A stretch of DNA of 64,000 nucleotides, taken from NCBI GenBank assembly GCA_035519675.1, contig DATIWB010000020.1, positions 1-64,000 of the forward strand. Reading direction: 5' to 3'. This stretch comes from RPRB01 sp035519675 (GTDB taxonomy: Bacteria > Myxococcota > Myxococcia > Myxococcales > Myxococcaceae). Positions 52,960 to 62,626 of the stretch are shown here, piece after piece. The notes beneath the pieces are model-generated. The model was not told where the DNA came from. It was given only the letters and a program-made list of their open reading frames with translations, and did no database searches. Made by a program: the position numbers and the translations under genes. Numbering within the stretch: the stretch's first letter is position 1; each line of letters opens with the position of its first letter.

Positions 52960-55900
52960 TCAGGCCTTCGGCGACGGAGGTGCCGGCACCGGCGTCGTCA
53001 CCACCTTCGGGGGACGCGGCCGCCACAGCCCGCCCGTCCCCAGCGCCTGCCAGCCGGCTCGCATCCACGAGAGCAGCGCCGTCGCGAGCCACAGGGCCCA
53101 GGCCAGCATCGCCAGCCGGTAGACGAGCAGCGGCACCGAGAAGATCAGCGGCCGGGGCAGTGCCCCCGGCACCCGATCCGCGGTCCAGCGCAGTGACTCG
53201 ACCACCGAGCCGTTCCCGGCGATCTGCATGTCGGGCTGGCCGAGCAGACCGCGCCGGACCGCCTCGAACAGGGCGAGGAGGGCGAATCCGGTGGTCACCA
53301 CCAGCGCCAGCTGCATCAGGTCGAACAGCCACCACGGCCGCACCCGGGCACCGAGCGCGCCGCGCCAGCCGAGCGCGAGGAGCCAGAGGACCACCAGCCC
53401 GGCCAGGGGCACCGAGACCTGGGTGAGACCGATGGCGAGCAGCATCCAGGCCCCCAGGCGGAGCGGGCTGTGGGGCACCCGGGCGAGCGCCAGGGCGACC
53501 AGCACCGCCACCAGCAGCACGCTCCAGAAGAGCACCGCCGGCCCGAAGGTGGGCCCGGCCAGCCAGAGCACCCAGCGCTGCGCGGGGAGCGAGACGACGA
53601 CGTCCACGTTCGCGCCCGGGGCTCCGACGTCCACCGCCGAGGGCCGGAACGCCGCCGAGATGCCCCGCGGCTCACGCCACCGCACGGCCAGCTGCGACAT
53701 GGGTGGGGTGAGCGTCACCAGCAGCCGGCCCCCCTCGAGGCGCACCGGCTGTGCCTGACCGTTCACCGCCACCCCCAGCAGCTCGATGCCGGGTAGCAGC
53801 GCGAGGGCGTGCTGTCCACCGCGGCTGGTCCGGAAGGTCAGCTCGAGGCTCGCCTCGGTCGCGCGCAGCCCCGGGCGCACTTCCTCCTTGCCGCTGTCGA
53901 GGGTGAGTGTCCCGCCTCCGATGCCCTCGGGCCGGCTGACCTGCATCGAGACCGACTCCCCCGGCCAGGGCAGCCACGTGGGCTGATGGGAGCCGGCCGG
54001 ACCGCTGGGATGCACCGGGGCGATGCCTCCCAGCTGCAGGTGCCACATCGGCCCTGCCTCGAGGACCCAGCGTTCCACGGCCGAGGCGGTCGACGGAGCG
54101 GTGAGCGACAGCGCTGGACGCTGCTCCAGCGTGCTCCGCCAGGACAGGCTCGCCGTCCCGGGGGGGAGGTTGACCGCCAGCGCTCCGTCCTTGACGGGGA
54201 GATCCGCGGTGAGGACCGCCTCGCCGGGGAGCAGCGGGACGCTGAGCACCACCGCGCTGCCGGGCGGCGACAGCCGCTCCACCAGCGTCTCCACCTCCCA
54301 GGTGAGCCCGAGGCGGAGCGTGCGGGTGATCCGCGCGAACGCCGGCAGCGCGCCGGGACGCAGCGCCTCTGGGCCCCCCGCGCGCTCGAGCCGGCTGAGC
54401 TGGAGGGTCGGCTCGGGACGACCGTCCTCGCGGACCCCGTCCACCTTCCAGCCGCGCGCCTGGACCACGAGGTACCGCGGACTCAGCCCCAGCGGGAGCT
54501 GCACCGAGTCGGCTCGCGGGAGCGCACCGGACATCAGGACCGTGTGCACGCCGGGGCGGAGGACCAGCCAGCTCACGCCCTCGACCTGGCGCAGGGCCAC
54601 CGCCGGTCGCCCGTCGAGGAGAATCTGCTCCGGGCGCCACCCTTCCCCACCACCCGGGAGCGGCACGACCACCAGCGCCGCGGCCTGGAGCTCCACCCGG
54701 AGCCTGAGCCCGGCGGGGTCCGCCTCCAGGAGCGCGCGGCCCGCGGAGGCACACCCCGGGGCGCAGCGTGGCGCCTCGAGCAGCTTGTCCCGGAGCTGGA
54801 CCAGACGCGCGTCGGTGGGTTGCTCGTCGGCCCGTGCCGCGGGTGCGGCGAGGAGCGCGGCCAGGACGGCGGCCGCCGCCGCGGCACCGGTCCGGGGCGC
54901 AGCCGGACGCCACGGCCCGGAGCGCAGGAGCAGGAGCGACCCGAGCAAGGCGAGGAGCGCCACGCGCAGCAGACCGAGAAGCACGTTCTCGGTGGGCGAG
55001 ACGAGCCACAGATGCAGCGTCTGGCCCTGCTGCACCGGTCCGCTCCACCGCAGCGGCACCTCGCGCCACGTCCAGCGGGGGATGCCCGGGCCGGTCTGCA
55101 CCACCGCGTTCCGGTCGATCTCCGAGGCGGTGGATCTCGGCGCCGAGGAGAGCGCGGCGCCGTACTTCCCCCCGGCCGCTCCACCCAGCACCCCACCGAC
55201 CAGTCCGGCCACCTTCTCCGGCTCCTTCCTCTCCAGGGTTCGCCGCAGAGCGGCCTTGTCGCGCTCCTGCTCCTCTGGCACAGGCGAGGCCACCGGCTCC
55301 GCCGCCGGTGGCGCAGCCGGCGCCCTCGCGACGGCGGTTCCCTCGTCACCCAGCCCCGGCGCGGCGAGCGCGGGGTACAGCCGATCGCGAAGGTGATCGA
55401 GCGCGAACGAGACCAGCGCCAGCGCCAGCACCCCGAAGGCGACCCAGCGAAACGCCCGGGCGAACGGCCGCAGCCGTCCCTCCGGCAGCACCCGGCGCAG
55501 GCCCTCGGCCACCAGCACCAGGAGCCACGCCCACCGCGGCGCACCCGCCTCCGGGAAGCTGAGCACCAGCGCCACCAGGGCGAGCACCCCGACGCGCCAG
55601 CCGAACAGCCGCGCGGTGGCCAGCGCCAGCACCAGCACCAGGAAGAGGTCGAGCAAGGACCAGTGCTGGATCCACGTCCCCTGGACCTCGTCGACCCCGG
55701 TCGCGCCGAGGAGGCTCCACCCCGGTGGGAGGTGGGCCAGGGCGTTCACCCGCGTGAAGTCGTGCGCCCACCCCACCGCTGGGAGCCGGCCGCCGCCCTG
55801 CTCCAGCCGTCCGTCGGCGGTCATCGCCAGGCTCCCCTGGCGGACCTCGACCCCCGGGGGGGAGCCGGGGCCGAGCCGGGTCAGCGGCTGGTCCTGCCCC

Positions 55901-57069
55901 TGCACCGCGGCGCGCCCCAGGGTCGCCGGGCCCGGCATCTCCAGACGCCAGCTCCTCCGCAGCGCGCCACCGAGGCTGTCCTGGAAGGTCCAGCCCCGCC
56001 CGTCGGTGTCCAGCCACAGCTGCCGAGCCAGGGTGAGCTGATCCGGCTCCGGCTCGGCATTCCCCCGCCGCTGCTCCACCAGCCGGAGCGCCTCGCCAGC
56101 CCGCACTGCGAATGCCGGCAGCGCCCGCCACTCCGGCGGCAGCTGGGTCTGCGACGGATCCACCGATGGCACCCCTTCCAGCGTCACCACCCGGACCGCG
56201 GGCGCCGCCTCGAAGACCCAGATCTCGTCCCCGGCCGTCCAGGGGCCTCCCGGGTCCGGTCGCGCCACCGCCCCCAGTGGCCCGCCGCTGCGGGAGACGA
56301 GGGTGAAGACCCACTTGCCCGGACGAAGCTGGACCCGCAGGCGGCCGTCTGGTTCCACCCGCGCGGCGAGGGGGGCATCGAGCTGCAGGGGGGTGAAGCC
56401 GGTGGGGAGCGCCCGACCGAGCAACACCTCTCGCGCCTTGCCAGCCACGTCGACCACGATGCGGGTGGTGAGCAGCAGCGGCACGCCGTCGGCGAGCTTG
56501 CGCTGCACCTGGACCTCGAGCCGGTCCGCGTTCCCGGCCTCCCGGGCCGGACGCCTCAGGAACAGCCGCCCCTCCTCGTCGCGTTCCGGGTGCGCGACGC
56601 GCGACCCGCCGAGGACCAGCTCCACCAGCGATGCCTGCTCGGGGACGCCCAGCGCCGCGGGCAAGGTGTCCCAGCCGAAGGCACCGGTGAGAGCGTGCGT
56701 CCCCGGGCCCAGGAACACCACCGGGGCGCCGTCGTGCGTCACCACCGCCACCGGCGACGGTCCATCCCGGACGTCCAGGGGCCAGTGCTCGGCGTCGCCG
56801 GGGAGCGGTACGGCGTCCCGGGCGAACACCTCCACCTCCTGGCGGAAGCGGCCGCCACGTGGCGAGGCCTCCAGCTGGAGCCGCCCGACGAAGACGCAGC
56901 TCGGGGCCTCCTCGCCGCCTTGAAACGGGGGGCAGGCCTTCTGCTCGTTGCCGTGCATCACCCAGGGAATCCAGGGACGGAGCGCGGGAGGAACGTCGGC
57001 GGGCGCGAGCGGCTGCGCGTGGGCTGCGGAGAGGACGGCGAGCAGCGACAGCACGAGGGCGAGACGCAC
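52960..57069 (-). CDS. very large multi-domain membrane protein of unknown function
   Basis: 1369 residues. A signal peptide (VRLALVLSLLAVLSAAHA), a beta-rich domain (~30-450), a membrane block at about 470-570 (LLDLFLVLVLALATARLFG, VGVLALVALVLSF, WVAFGVLALALVSFAL), a Gly-rich loop (GLVGGVLGGAAGGKYG), a second hydrophobic block near 690-740, another beta domain, and a C-terminal block of about five helices ending WMRAGWQ and a Pro tail. The two beta domains look related (PGTHALTGAF and PGVHTVLMSGAL). I recognise no family. GTG at 57069 is preferred (GGAGGT seven bases upstream); GTG at 57078 would add three residues. Confidence 0.75.
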   Translation of the reverse strand: MRLALVLSLLAVLSAAHAQPLAPADVPPALRPWIPWVMHGNEQKACPPFQGGEEAPSCVFVGRLQLEASPRGGRFRQEVEVFARDAVPLPGDAEHWPLDVRDGPSPVAVVTHDGAPVVFLGPGTHALTGAFGWDTLPAALGVPEQASLVELVLGGSRVAHPERDEEGRLFLRRPAREAGNADRLEVQVQRKLADGVPLLLTTRIVVDVAGKAREVLLGRALPTGFTPLQLDAPLAARVEPDGRLRVQLRPGKWVFTLVSRSGGPLGAVARPDPGGPWTAGDEIWVFEAAPAVRVVTLEGVPSVDPSQTQLPPEWRALPAFAVRAGEALRLVEQRRGNAEPEPDQLTLARQLWLDTDGRGWTFQDSLGGALRRSWRLEMPGPATLGRAAVQGQDQPLTRLGPGSPPGVEVRQGSLAMTADGRLEQGGGRLPAVGWAHDFTRVNALAHLPPGWSLLGATGVDEVQGTWIQHWSLLDLFLVLVLALATARLFGWRVGVLALVALVLSFPEAGAPRWAWLLVLVAEGLRRVLPEGRLRPFARAFRWVAFGVLALALVSFALDHLRDRLYPALAAPGLGDEGTAVARAPAAPPAAEPVASPVPEEQERDKAALRRTLERKEPEKVAGLVGGVLGGAAGGKYGAALSSAPRSTASEIDRNAVVQTGPGIPRWTWREVPLRWSGPVQQGQTLHLWLVSPTENVLLGLLRVALLALLGSLLLLRSGPWRPAAPRTGAAAAAAVLAALLAAPAARADEQPTDARLVQLRDKLLEAPRCAPGCASAGRALLEADPAGLRLRVELQAAALVVVPLPGGGEGWRPEQILLDGRPAVALRQVEGVSWLVLRPGVHTVLMSGALPRADSVQLPLGLSPRYLVVQARGWKVDGVREDGRPEPTLQLSRLERAGGPEALRPGALPAFARITRTLRLGLTWEVETLVERLSPPGSAVVLSVPLLPGEAVLTADLPVKDGALAVNLPPGTASLSWRSTLEQRPALSLTAPSTASAVERWVLEAGPMWHLQLGGIAPVHPSGPAGSHQPTWLPWPGESVSMQVSRPEGIGGGTLTLDSGKEEVRPGLRATEASLELTFRTSRGGQHALALLPGIELLGVAVNGQAQPVRLEGGRLLVTLTPPMSQLAVRWREPRGISAAFRPSAVDVGAPGANVDVVVSLPAQRWVLWLAGPTFGPAVLFWSVLLVAVLVALALARVPHSPLRLGAWMLLAIGLTQVSVPLAGLVVLWLLALGWRGALGARVRPWWLFDLMQLALVVTTGFALLALFEAVRRGLLGQPDMQIAGNGSVVESLRWTADRVPGALPRPLIFSVPLLVYRLAMLAWALWLATALLSWMRAGWQALGTGGLWRPRPPKVVTTPVPAPPSPKA

Positions 57070-57456
57070 CGGGGACACCTCCCTCCCGACACGAACGCAT
57101 CGACGGGCGTCCGGGATCCAGTGCCCCGGAGACCGCGCGCCAGGTTTGCGTGACCGGCCGACGTCGGCTGGGCGGCAGCTACCGCCGGAGACGCGATCGC
57201 CCTGTCGTGAAACCCTTGATTTGTGTCGCTGCCGCGCTGCGTGAGGCCAGCCGAGCCGTCTCGCTCCGCGGAGCCTCGGCCGGGCTCGATCCGACCCTTC
57301 GCAAGTTCTTCAGCGATGCTTCCCCGAGGTGCGCCGGTTGCTCCCGCTGTACGGGAACCTCGGTTTCGCTCCGACGAGGACCGCGGCTGTCGTACCTGCA
57401 CAGGGCTTGCACCTGCCGCGTGCCGCAGCCGTTCGGCTGCGGAGAGGGCGCGAGTC
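57070..57456. other. 387-base intergenic stretch without a recognisable gene
   Basis: Separates the divergent giant membrane-protein gene and the multicopper-oxidase remnant, so it should carry both promoters, but no convincing -35/-10 or sigma-54 (GG-N10-GC) pair was found. Open frames here lack protein-like sequence. Confidence 0.6.
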
Positions 57457-58381
57457 ATGAACATCACGAGAAGGACCGTGCTGCGCGGAGGCGCAGCGGG
57501 CGGAGCCTTGCTGTCGCTCCGGCCAACATTCGCCTGGGCGTTCGGCCAGAGCCCCGAGGTGGCGAAGTTCATCCAGGCACTCCCCGGACTCGGACCGACC
57601 GGAATCCCGGTTGCAGTCCCCAAGGAGATCACCGCGTTCGGGCGGAAGGTCGACTTCTACGAGATCGAGATGGGCCAGTTCGAGCAGCAGCTCCATCCCG
57701 ACCTCCCTCCGACCCGTTTCTGGGGGTACTCGGACATCACCAGCGCGGGTGCCGGGAACGGGAACCGCCGGTACCTCGGCGGCGTCATCGTCGCCAACAG
57801 GGGCAAGCCGGTGAAGCTCCGGGTCAAGAACAGCCTCCCCGACAGACACATCCTCCCCATCGACCGCACCATCATGGGGGCGGAGGGCGCCGACAACCGC
57901 GCGACGGTCCACCTCCACGGGGGCCTCGTGGCCTGGTTGCACGACGGCGGGCCGCACAGCTGGTTCACCCCCAACGGGAAGATCGGCACGGCGGGCACGG
58001 TGGGCGAGAGCTTCCGCAACCCAGGCCCGACCGCCGGCTCCGCCGCACACCCACCCCATCCACTTCCACCTCGTCAACGTGAGCGTGCTCGCGCGGCGGC
58101 CCTTCGTCGTGGAGACGTTCGACGGGACGCCCACCTGGACCGGTCCGGCGCGGGCACCCGACGCCAACGAGCTGGGCTTCAAGGAGACGGTGCGGATGAA
58201 CCCCGGGGAGTGCACCACGGTGATCATGAAGTTCGACCTGCCGACGCTGCCCTTCCCGGTCCCGCTCAGCCAGCGGCTGGTCAATGGGGAGCCACTCAAC
58301 GGGCATGAGTACGTGTGGCACTGCCACATCCTCGAGCACGAGGAGCACGACATGATGAGGCCGCTCATCGTGAAGCCCTAG
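57457..58381 (+). pseudogene. multicopper oxidase with internal deletion and frame change
   Basis: The 5' part encodes a Tat signal (ITRRTVLRGGAAGGALLSL) and the first copper motif VHLHGGLVAWLHDGGPHSW, up to GESFRNPG near 58025. The 3' part, in another frame from about 58046, encodes THPIHFHLVNVSVLARRPF and ends with HVWHCHILEHEEHDMM-like copper ligands (here YVWHCHILEHEEHDMM). CotA-like enzymes need ~250 intervening residues, including the WYHDH motif, which are missing. Several hundred bases were apparently lost at one junction. GGAGAGGGCG precedes the ATG at 57457. The product cannot be an active oxidase. Confidence 0.85.
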
Positions 58382-58497
58382 CCCCGGGCGCTCACCGGGG
58401 TAGAGGTGGTCAGGCCCTCCGGGCGAGGAAGCTCTCCTCTCCCGGGGGGCACTGAACTTGCGGCCCCCTGCCAGCGTCTGCGAACCTTCCTCGGAGG

Positions 58498-59958
58498 ATG
58501 GCGGTCGAGCGCGACAGGCCTGGCGGTCGGAGTCCCCTTCCGGCGGCGGCCCCCGAAGAGCCGCTCGAGCCCACCACCCCCTTGCCCCCCTCGACTGCCG
58601 GCCTGCGGCCCGACGGCTCCACCCTCGAGGTGGGGGCGATGGTCGCCGGTCGGTTCGCCATCGTCCGCTTCATCGCCCGGGGCGGCATGGGCGCGGTCTA
58701 CGAGGCCGAGGACACCACCCTGCGCACCCGGGTGGCGCTGAAGACCATCCTCCCCGAGTTCGCAGCCGACCCGAACGCGATGGAGCGCTTCCGGCGCGAG
58801 GTCTTGCTCGCCCGGCGCATCACCCACTTCAACGTCTGCCGCATCTTCGAGCTCTACGACACCTTCGATCCGCGCGGGGACCGGCTGTCGTTCCTCACCA
58901 TGGAGCTGCTGCACGGCGAGACGCTGGCCGAGCGGCTGGCCCGCACCGGCCCGCTGGCCACCGCCGAGCTGTCGGTGCTGCTCCGGCAGCTCGCCGATGG
59001 GCTGGAGGCGATGCACCTGCAGGACGTGGTGCACCGGGACTTCAAGCCGGCCAACGTCTTCCTCGTCCACCGACACGATGCCGCCGGTCACGCGCCTCTC
59101 CGCGCGGTCATCACCGACTTCGGCATCGCCCGCGCGCTGCACAGGGTGGAGAAGGACGGCGACACCTCGATGACCGCCCGGGTGGGCTTCATCGGAACCC
59201 CGGCGTACATGGCGCCCGAGCAGCTGACCGGGGGCACCGTCTCGGCGGCGACGGACATCTATGCCCTGGGGATCGTCCTCTACGAGGCGCTCACCGGCCA
59301 CACTCCGTTCGGAGGACAGACTCCGATGGAGGCCGCGCTGAAGCGGCTGCAGCAGGCGGCCACTCCGCCCTCCCTCTACCTCCCCACGCTCGACCCCCGC
59401 TGGGATGCGGCCATCCTCCGCTGCCTGGAGAAGGAGCCGCCGGCCCGGTTCCGCTCGGTGCGGGACCTGGTCCGCGCGCTCGACGCCAGCGCCCAGGACA
59501 CACGCACCCCGGCGGCGGTGCTCGGCTTCCGGAACCTCTCCGGCCGGCCGGACGCCGGGTGGATCTCCACGGCGCTCGCCGAGCTGGTCGGCCGCGAGCT
59601 CTCCTCCGCTTCCGAGGTGCTCCGGCTCGTGCCGGCCGAGGAGGTGTTCCGGGCGCAGCGCGCGCTCAACCTCGCCGCCCAGGACAGCCTGCCCCGCGAG
59701 TCGCTGGAGAAGCTGCGCGATTCCGCCGGAGCCCGCTGGGTGGTGCTCGGAAGCTACCTCTGCGTCGGACCCAGCTCGGCGAGCCCCCTGCGGGTCGCCG
59801 TCCGGGTTCAGGACACCGACTCCGGTCAGGTGGTCACCAACTGGTCCGAGCGCGGCACGGTGGGAGAGCTGGCGTCGATGGCCGCGCGCGCCGGCGCCGA
59901 GGTCCGCAAGACACTGGTGGCCGCGGGGCGGCCCCCGCCCGCGCCGCCCGCGCCTTAG
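58498..59958 (+). CDS. Ser/Thr protein kinase with TolB/FlgO-like C-terminal domain
   Basis: A 486-residue soluble kinase. After a 45-residue Pro/Glu leader comes the kinase domain: ARGGMGAVYEAED, the ATP-binding Lys in VALKTI, VVHRDFKPANVFL, ITDFGIARA, YMAPEQ, and an intact activation loop with STM-TAR. From about 335 a second domain (AVLGFRNLSGRPDAGWISTA, RWVVLGSYLCVG, VRVQDTDSGQVVTNWSERG) resembles the TolB-amino-terminal/FlgO-like domain found after kinases and cyclases. All catalytic residues are present. The stop overlaps that of the converging cyclase-like gene by four bases. Confidence 0.93.
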   Translation: MAVERDRPGGRSPLPAAAPEEPLEPTTPLPPSTAGLRPDGSTLEVGAMVAGRFAIVRFIARGGMGAVYEAEDTTLRTRVALKTILPEFAADPNAMERFRREVLLARRITHFNVCRIFELYDTFDPRGDRLSFLTMELLHGETLAERLARTGPLATAELSVLLRQLADGLEAMHLQDVVHRDFKPANVFLVHRHDAAGHAPLRAVITDFGIARALHRVEKDGDTSMTARVGFIGTPAYMAPEQLTGGTVSAATDIYALGIVLYEALTGHTPFGGQTPMEAALKRLQQAATPPSLYLPTLDPRWDAAILRCLEKEPPARFRSVRDLVRALDASAQDTRTPAAVLGFRNLSGRPDAGWISTALAELVGRELSSASEVLRLVPAEEVFRAQRALNLAAQDSLPRESLEKLRDSAGARWVVLGSYLCVGPSSASPLRVAVRVQDTDSGQVVTNWSERGTVGELASMAARAGAEVRKTLVAAGRPPPAPPAP

Positions 59959-61706
59959 ATTTCGGGCTGCGCGGCGAGGAAGCGCTCGCGCTCGGGGCCT
60001 TCGGGCAGCTCGGCGGCGAGCGAGGCGAACAGCTCCCACGGAGTGTTGGCGCTGCGCGCCGCCCGCTTCACCAGCGCGCGAGCCACGGGGCCCAGCGCGA
60101 CCGAGAGCGCCTGCTCGGCCCGGTGCAGATCGTCCTCGACCAGCGCGCGGGCCCGGGGGGCTGGCTCCACCACCGGGGTCGGCCGCGAGGGTGAACCCCG
60201 CGGCGGGCCGGGCTGGACCGGCATCGGCCGCGAGGGCGAGCCCCGGGGCATCGGCGACGGCGGGTGCTCCGCCACCGGGGTCGGCCGGGAGGGCGAGGCC
60301 CGGGGCATCGGCGAGGGTGGATGCTCCGCCACCGGGGTGGGCCGCGACGGTGAGCCCCGCGGCGGGACAGGCGCAGGGCCCGGCACGGCCGGACGGGCCT
60401 GGGTCGCACCGGGCCGGGCCTGGGTGGCAGGCCTGGCCGCTGGCCGCGCCTGGGTGCGGGTGCGGAGGTGGCCAGGGTCCGAGAGTGTGCGGAGGAAGTC
60501 CTCGCGCGAGACGTGGTCCGGGATGGAGCCGGACAGGGTCTGGCACGCCGTGCCCCAGTCCGGCGCCTCCCGGGCCACCCGGTCCACCATCACCCGGGCG
60601 ATGGGGCCGAGGTGCGGGGCGAGCGCGGCCTCGAGCACCGCCCGCTGCTCGGCGGTCAGCCCGGCCGTCCCGCCCCCCCGGGCGGCCAGCATCCGCGACG
60701 GCGGGTGCTGCGGCGGCATGGGCGTCAGCGGTGCGCCCGGGCTGTGGGCCGCACCGGGCGTATAGGGCGCACCAGGGGTGTACGGCGCACCGGGCGTGTA
60801 GGGGGGCCCCGGGGTCGCCGGGGTGCCGCCGACCGCGCGCGAGCGGCGGATCCACGAGCGGGCGAAGTCCTCGAACTTCCGCCGATCGTCCCCGTTCTCG
60901 ATCGACTCGGCGAGCTCCGCCACCAGAGCCCGCGGGTCCTGGGTGGCACGCGCGGCCCGGCGCACCAGGGTGTGGGCGAGCGGGCCGATGGCCCTCGCCA
61001 GGAACGCGCCGAGCTCCTCCAGCGCCCCGGCCACCCAGCCTCCGGTGACGATGACCGGCGCGGCAGCCGGGGCCGGAGCGGGCGGAGGAGGCGCCTCGAC
61101 CGGCGTCACCAGCGGGATGGGCTGCAGAACCGGAGGCGCGGCGGCGACGAGGCCAGGGGGAGGGGTGCGGCCGGCCGGCCAGGTGACCTCCACCTCGCGC
61201 TCGGGCTGGGAGCCGAGCTCGTAGACGTCGATCTCCTTGCCCTCGGCGGTGCGCCGCCGGCCGAGCGGATGGAGGAGCGCCTTGTGCTCGGCGCTGAGCG
61301 ACGACACCACCTCGAAGAACGAGCGGCTGGCGATGATCTGCCCCGGCGTGGCCACCGAGGCCAGCTGCGCGCCCACGGTCGCCCCCTCCCCCTGGGCGAC
61401 GCCCTCGACGATGCGCACCGGCCCCAGGTGGATGGACATCCGCGCACCGAAGTTGGTCCGGGTCGCCGCCTCGTGCTCCAGCGCGTCCCGCAGCCCCAGC
61501 GCGACGAAGAGGCCGTCCTCGGGGTCTCCGGGGAAGACCATCACCAGGCCGCGGGGATGGGGGACGGTGAGGACTTCCTCGGCCTCGAGGTGGCCCACTG
61601 CGCGCGCGGCTGCCTCCCGCACGCAGTCCAGCGCGTCCGGGCGAGGGTCGAGGACATCGAGGAACACCAGGGTTCCGACGAACGTCCTGTGCCCGTGATC
61701 GCTCAT
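59955..61706 (-). CDS. degenerate class III adenylate/guanylate-cyclase-like protein with three repeated helical modules
   Basis: 583 residues. The N-terminal ~170 resemble a class III cyclase domain (LVFLDVLDP, MSIHLGPVRIVEG, TVGAQLASVATPGQIIASRSF), but the second metal Asp (usual GDG) is replaced by PRGLVMVF, so activity is doubtful. Three ~50-residue helical modules follow at about 230, 350 and 525, each built round L-G-P-x-A-x-x-L/M-V-x-R (IGPLAHTLVRRAAR, LGPIARVMVDRVAR, LGPVARALVKRAAR). Linkers are Pro-rich repeats (PGAPYTPGAPYTPG; SPSRPTPVAEHPPSPMPR). The third module ends the protein. Confidence 0.8.
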   Translation of the reverse strand: MSDHGHRTFVGTLVFLDVLDPRPDALDCVREAAARAVGHLEAEEVLTVPHPRGLVMVFPGDPEDGLFVALGLRDALEHEAATRTNFGARMSIHLGPVRIVEGVAQGEGATVGAQLASVATPGQIIASRSFFEVVSSLSAEHKALLHPLGRRRTAEGKEIDVYELGSQPEREVEVTWPAGRTPPPGLVAAAPPVLQPIPLVTPVEAPPPPAPAPAAAPVIVTGGWVAGALEELGAFLARAIGPLAHTLVRRAARATQDPRALVAELAESIENGDDRRKFEDFARSWIRRSRAVGGTPATPGPPYTPGAPYTPGAPYTPGAAHSPGAPLTPMPPQHPPSRMLAARGGGTAGLTAEQRAVLEAALAPHLGPIARVMVDRVAREAPDWGTACQTLSGSIPDHVSREDFLRTLSDPGHLRTRTQARPAARPATQARPGATQARPAVPGPAPVPPRGSPSRPTPVAEHPPSPMPRASPSRPTPVAEHPPSPMPRGSPSRPMPVQPGPPRGSPSRPTPVVEPAPRARALVEDDLHRAEQALSVALGPVARALVKRAARSANTPWELFASLAAELPEGPERERFLAAQPEI

Positions 61707-61740
61707 TCCACTCCGGAGTCGGGAGGCGCCCCGGGCGATT

Positions 61741-62610
61741 CTACTCCAACAGCTTCATCGCCTTCTCCAGGCTCCTCCGGAGGCGGTTGAACGACGTTGC
61801 CAGAACGCCGATCTCGTCACGGCTGCCCACCGAGAACTCCGGGACGTCGAAGTTGCCGGTGCTCACCTCGTCGGCCGCCCTGGACATGCGGACGATGGGC
61901 CGGATGACCAGGAACGAGAGGACCACGTTGAGCACGATGAAGGCGAGGAGGAACACCCCGACCAGCGAGGTCATGAAGGTCCGGAAGGCCTGGTCTGCCT
62001 TGGCGAGGGGGACCGACATCGGAACCGAGATGATCTGCGCGCCCACCGTCTCGCCCAGCTTCCAGCCGAATCCGTTCGCCGGCCCGTAGTGGGCGACCAT
62101 GGACTTGGGCGCCGTGTCCGGCGTGTCGTGACATGGCAGACACCCGGGGTCGGAGATCTTCAGCGGCTTGGCGAGGTACAGCGCCCTGCCGGTGGGCGTG
62201 TCGCGGGTGCCGCGGATCTCCGTCCGGGCGCCGTCGTTGCGGAACTGCTGAACGATGTCTGCCTCCCACTCCACCGCGCGATCCCGCGGGTTGGTGGGGT
62301 TGAGGGTGGCCTCCTTGTAGGTGTACTCGGGGTGCTGCTGGCGGAGCGTGTTGAACATCTCCGTTGCGGCATACGCCGGCACCGACTGGGGCAGGAAGGC
62401 CCGCATCAGCTGCAGCTCCAGCTGCGGCTTCACCTGCTTGGAGGTGTACCCGCGAACGGCGAGGGCCGCGCCCATCATCAGCTCGGCGTTGCGGGTCACC
62501 TCCTCCTGCGCGTTGGCCTCCAGGATCCGCTTGGACACGTAGCCGGAGGCCGCGAGCCCGAGCGCGAACACCAGGATGAGCACCAGGTTGAACTTGAGTC
62601 GCAGCCCCAT
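61741..62610 (-). CDS. DUF3365-type haem-c sensor protein with HAMP domain
   Basis: A 289-residue membrane sensor. One helix at the start (LVLILVFALGLAASGYVS) and another at about 216-237 (LVGVFLLAFIVLNVVLSFLV) flank a periplasmic domain carrying a single haem-c site CLPCH; surrounding text (EWEADIVQQFRND, RGTRDTPTGRALYLAKPLKI) follows the DUF3365 pattern. After the second helix a HAMP domain ends the protein, with no kinase or cyclase output. Such sensors detect redox state or diatomic gas. ATG at 62610. Confidence 0.85.
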   Translation of the reverse strand: MGLRLKFNLVLILVFALGLAASGYVSKRILEANAQEEVTRNAELMMGAALAVRGYTSKQVKPQLELQLMRAFLPQSVPAYAATEMFNTLRQQHPEYTYKEATLNPTNPRDRAVEWEADIVQQFRNDGARTEIRGTRDTPTGRALYLAKPLKISDPGCLPCHDTPDTAPKSMVAHYGPANGFGWKLGETVGAQIISVPMSVPLAKADQAFRTFMTSLVGVFLLAFIVLNVVLSFLVIRPIVRMSRAADEVSTGNFDVPEFSVGSRDEIGVLATSFNRLRRSLEKAMKLLE

Positions 62611-62626
62611 GTGAGGACGTCCTCCG

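Noticed and set aside
53809..57153. An open frame of more than 1100 codons on the plus strand
   Set aside because: It is antisense to the giant membrane protein, has His/Arg/Gln-rich low-complexity content and no recognisable motif.
57390..57440. Possible sigma-54 promoter before the multicopper oxidase
   Set aside because: CTTGCA is present but no GG lies at the required distance upstream, so the GG-N10-GC rule is not met.
57206..57456. Short plus-strand ORF starting at GTG 57206
   Set aside because: Rich in Cys/Arg/Ser without pattern, no ribosome-binding site, and it runs out of frame into the oxidase gene.
57457..58381. Selenocysteine read-through as explanation for the split oxidase
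   Set aside because: The two parts lie in different frames and the middle domain is missing; a UGA read-through cannot explain that.
60180..60370. Regularly repeated DNA units that resemble a repeat array
   Set aside because: They are in-frame Pro/Ser/Arg codon repeats of the cyclase-like protein, without unique spacers; not a CRISPR array.
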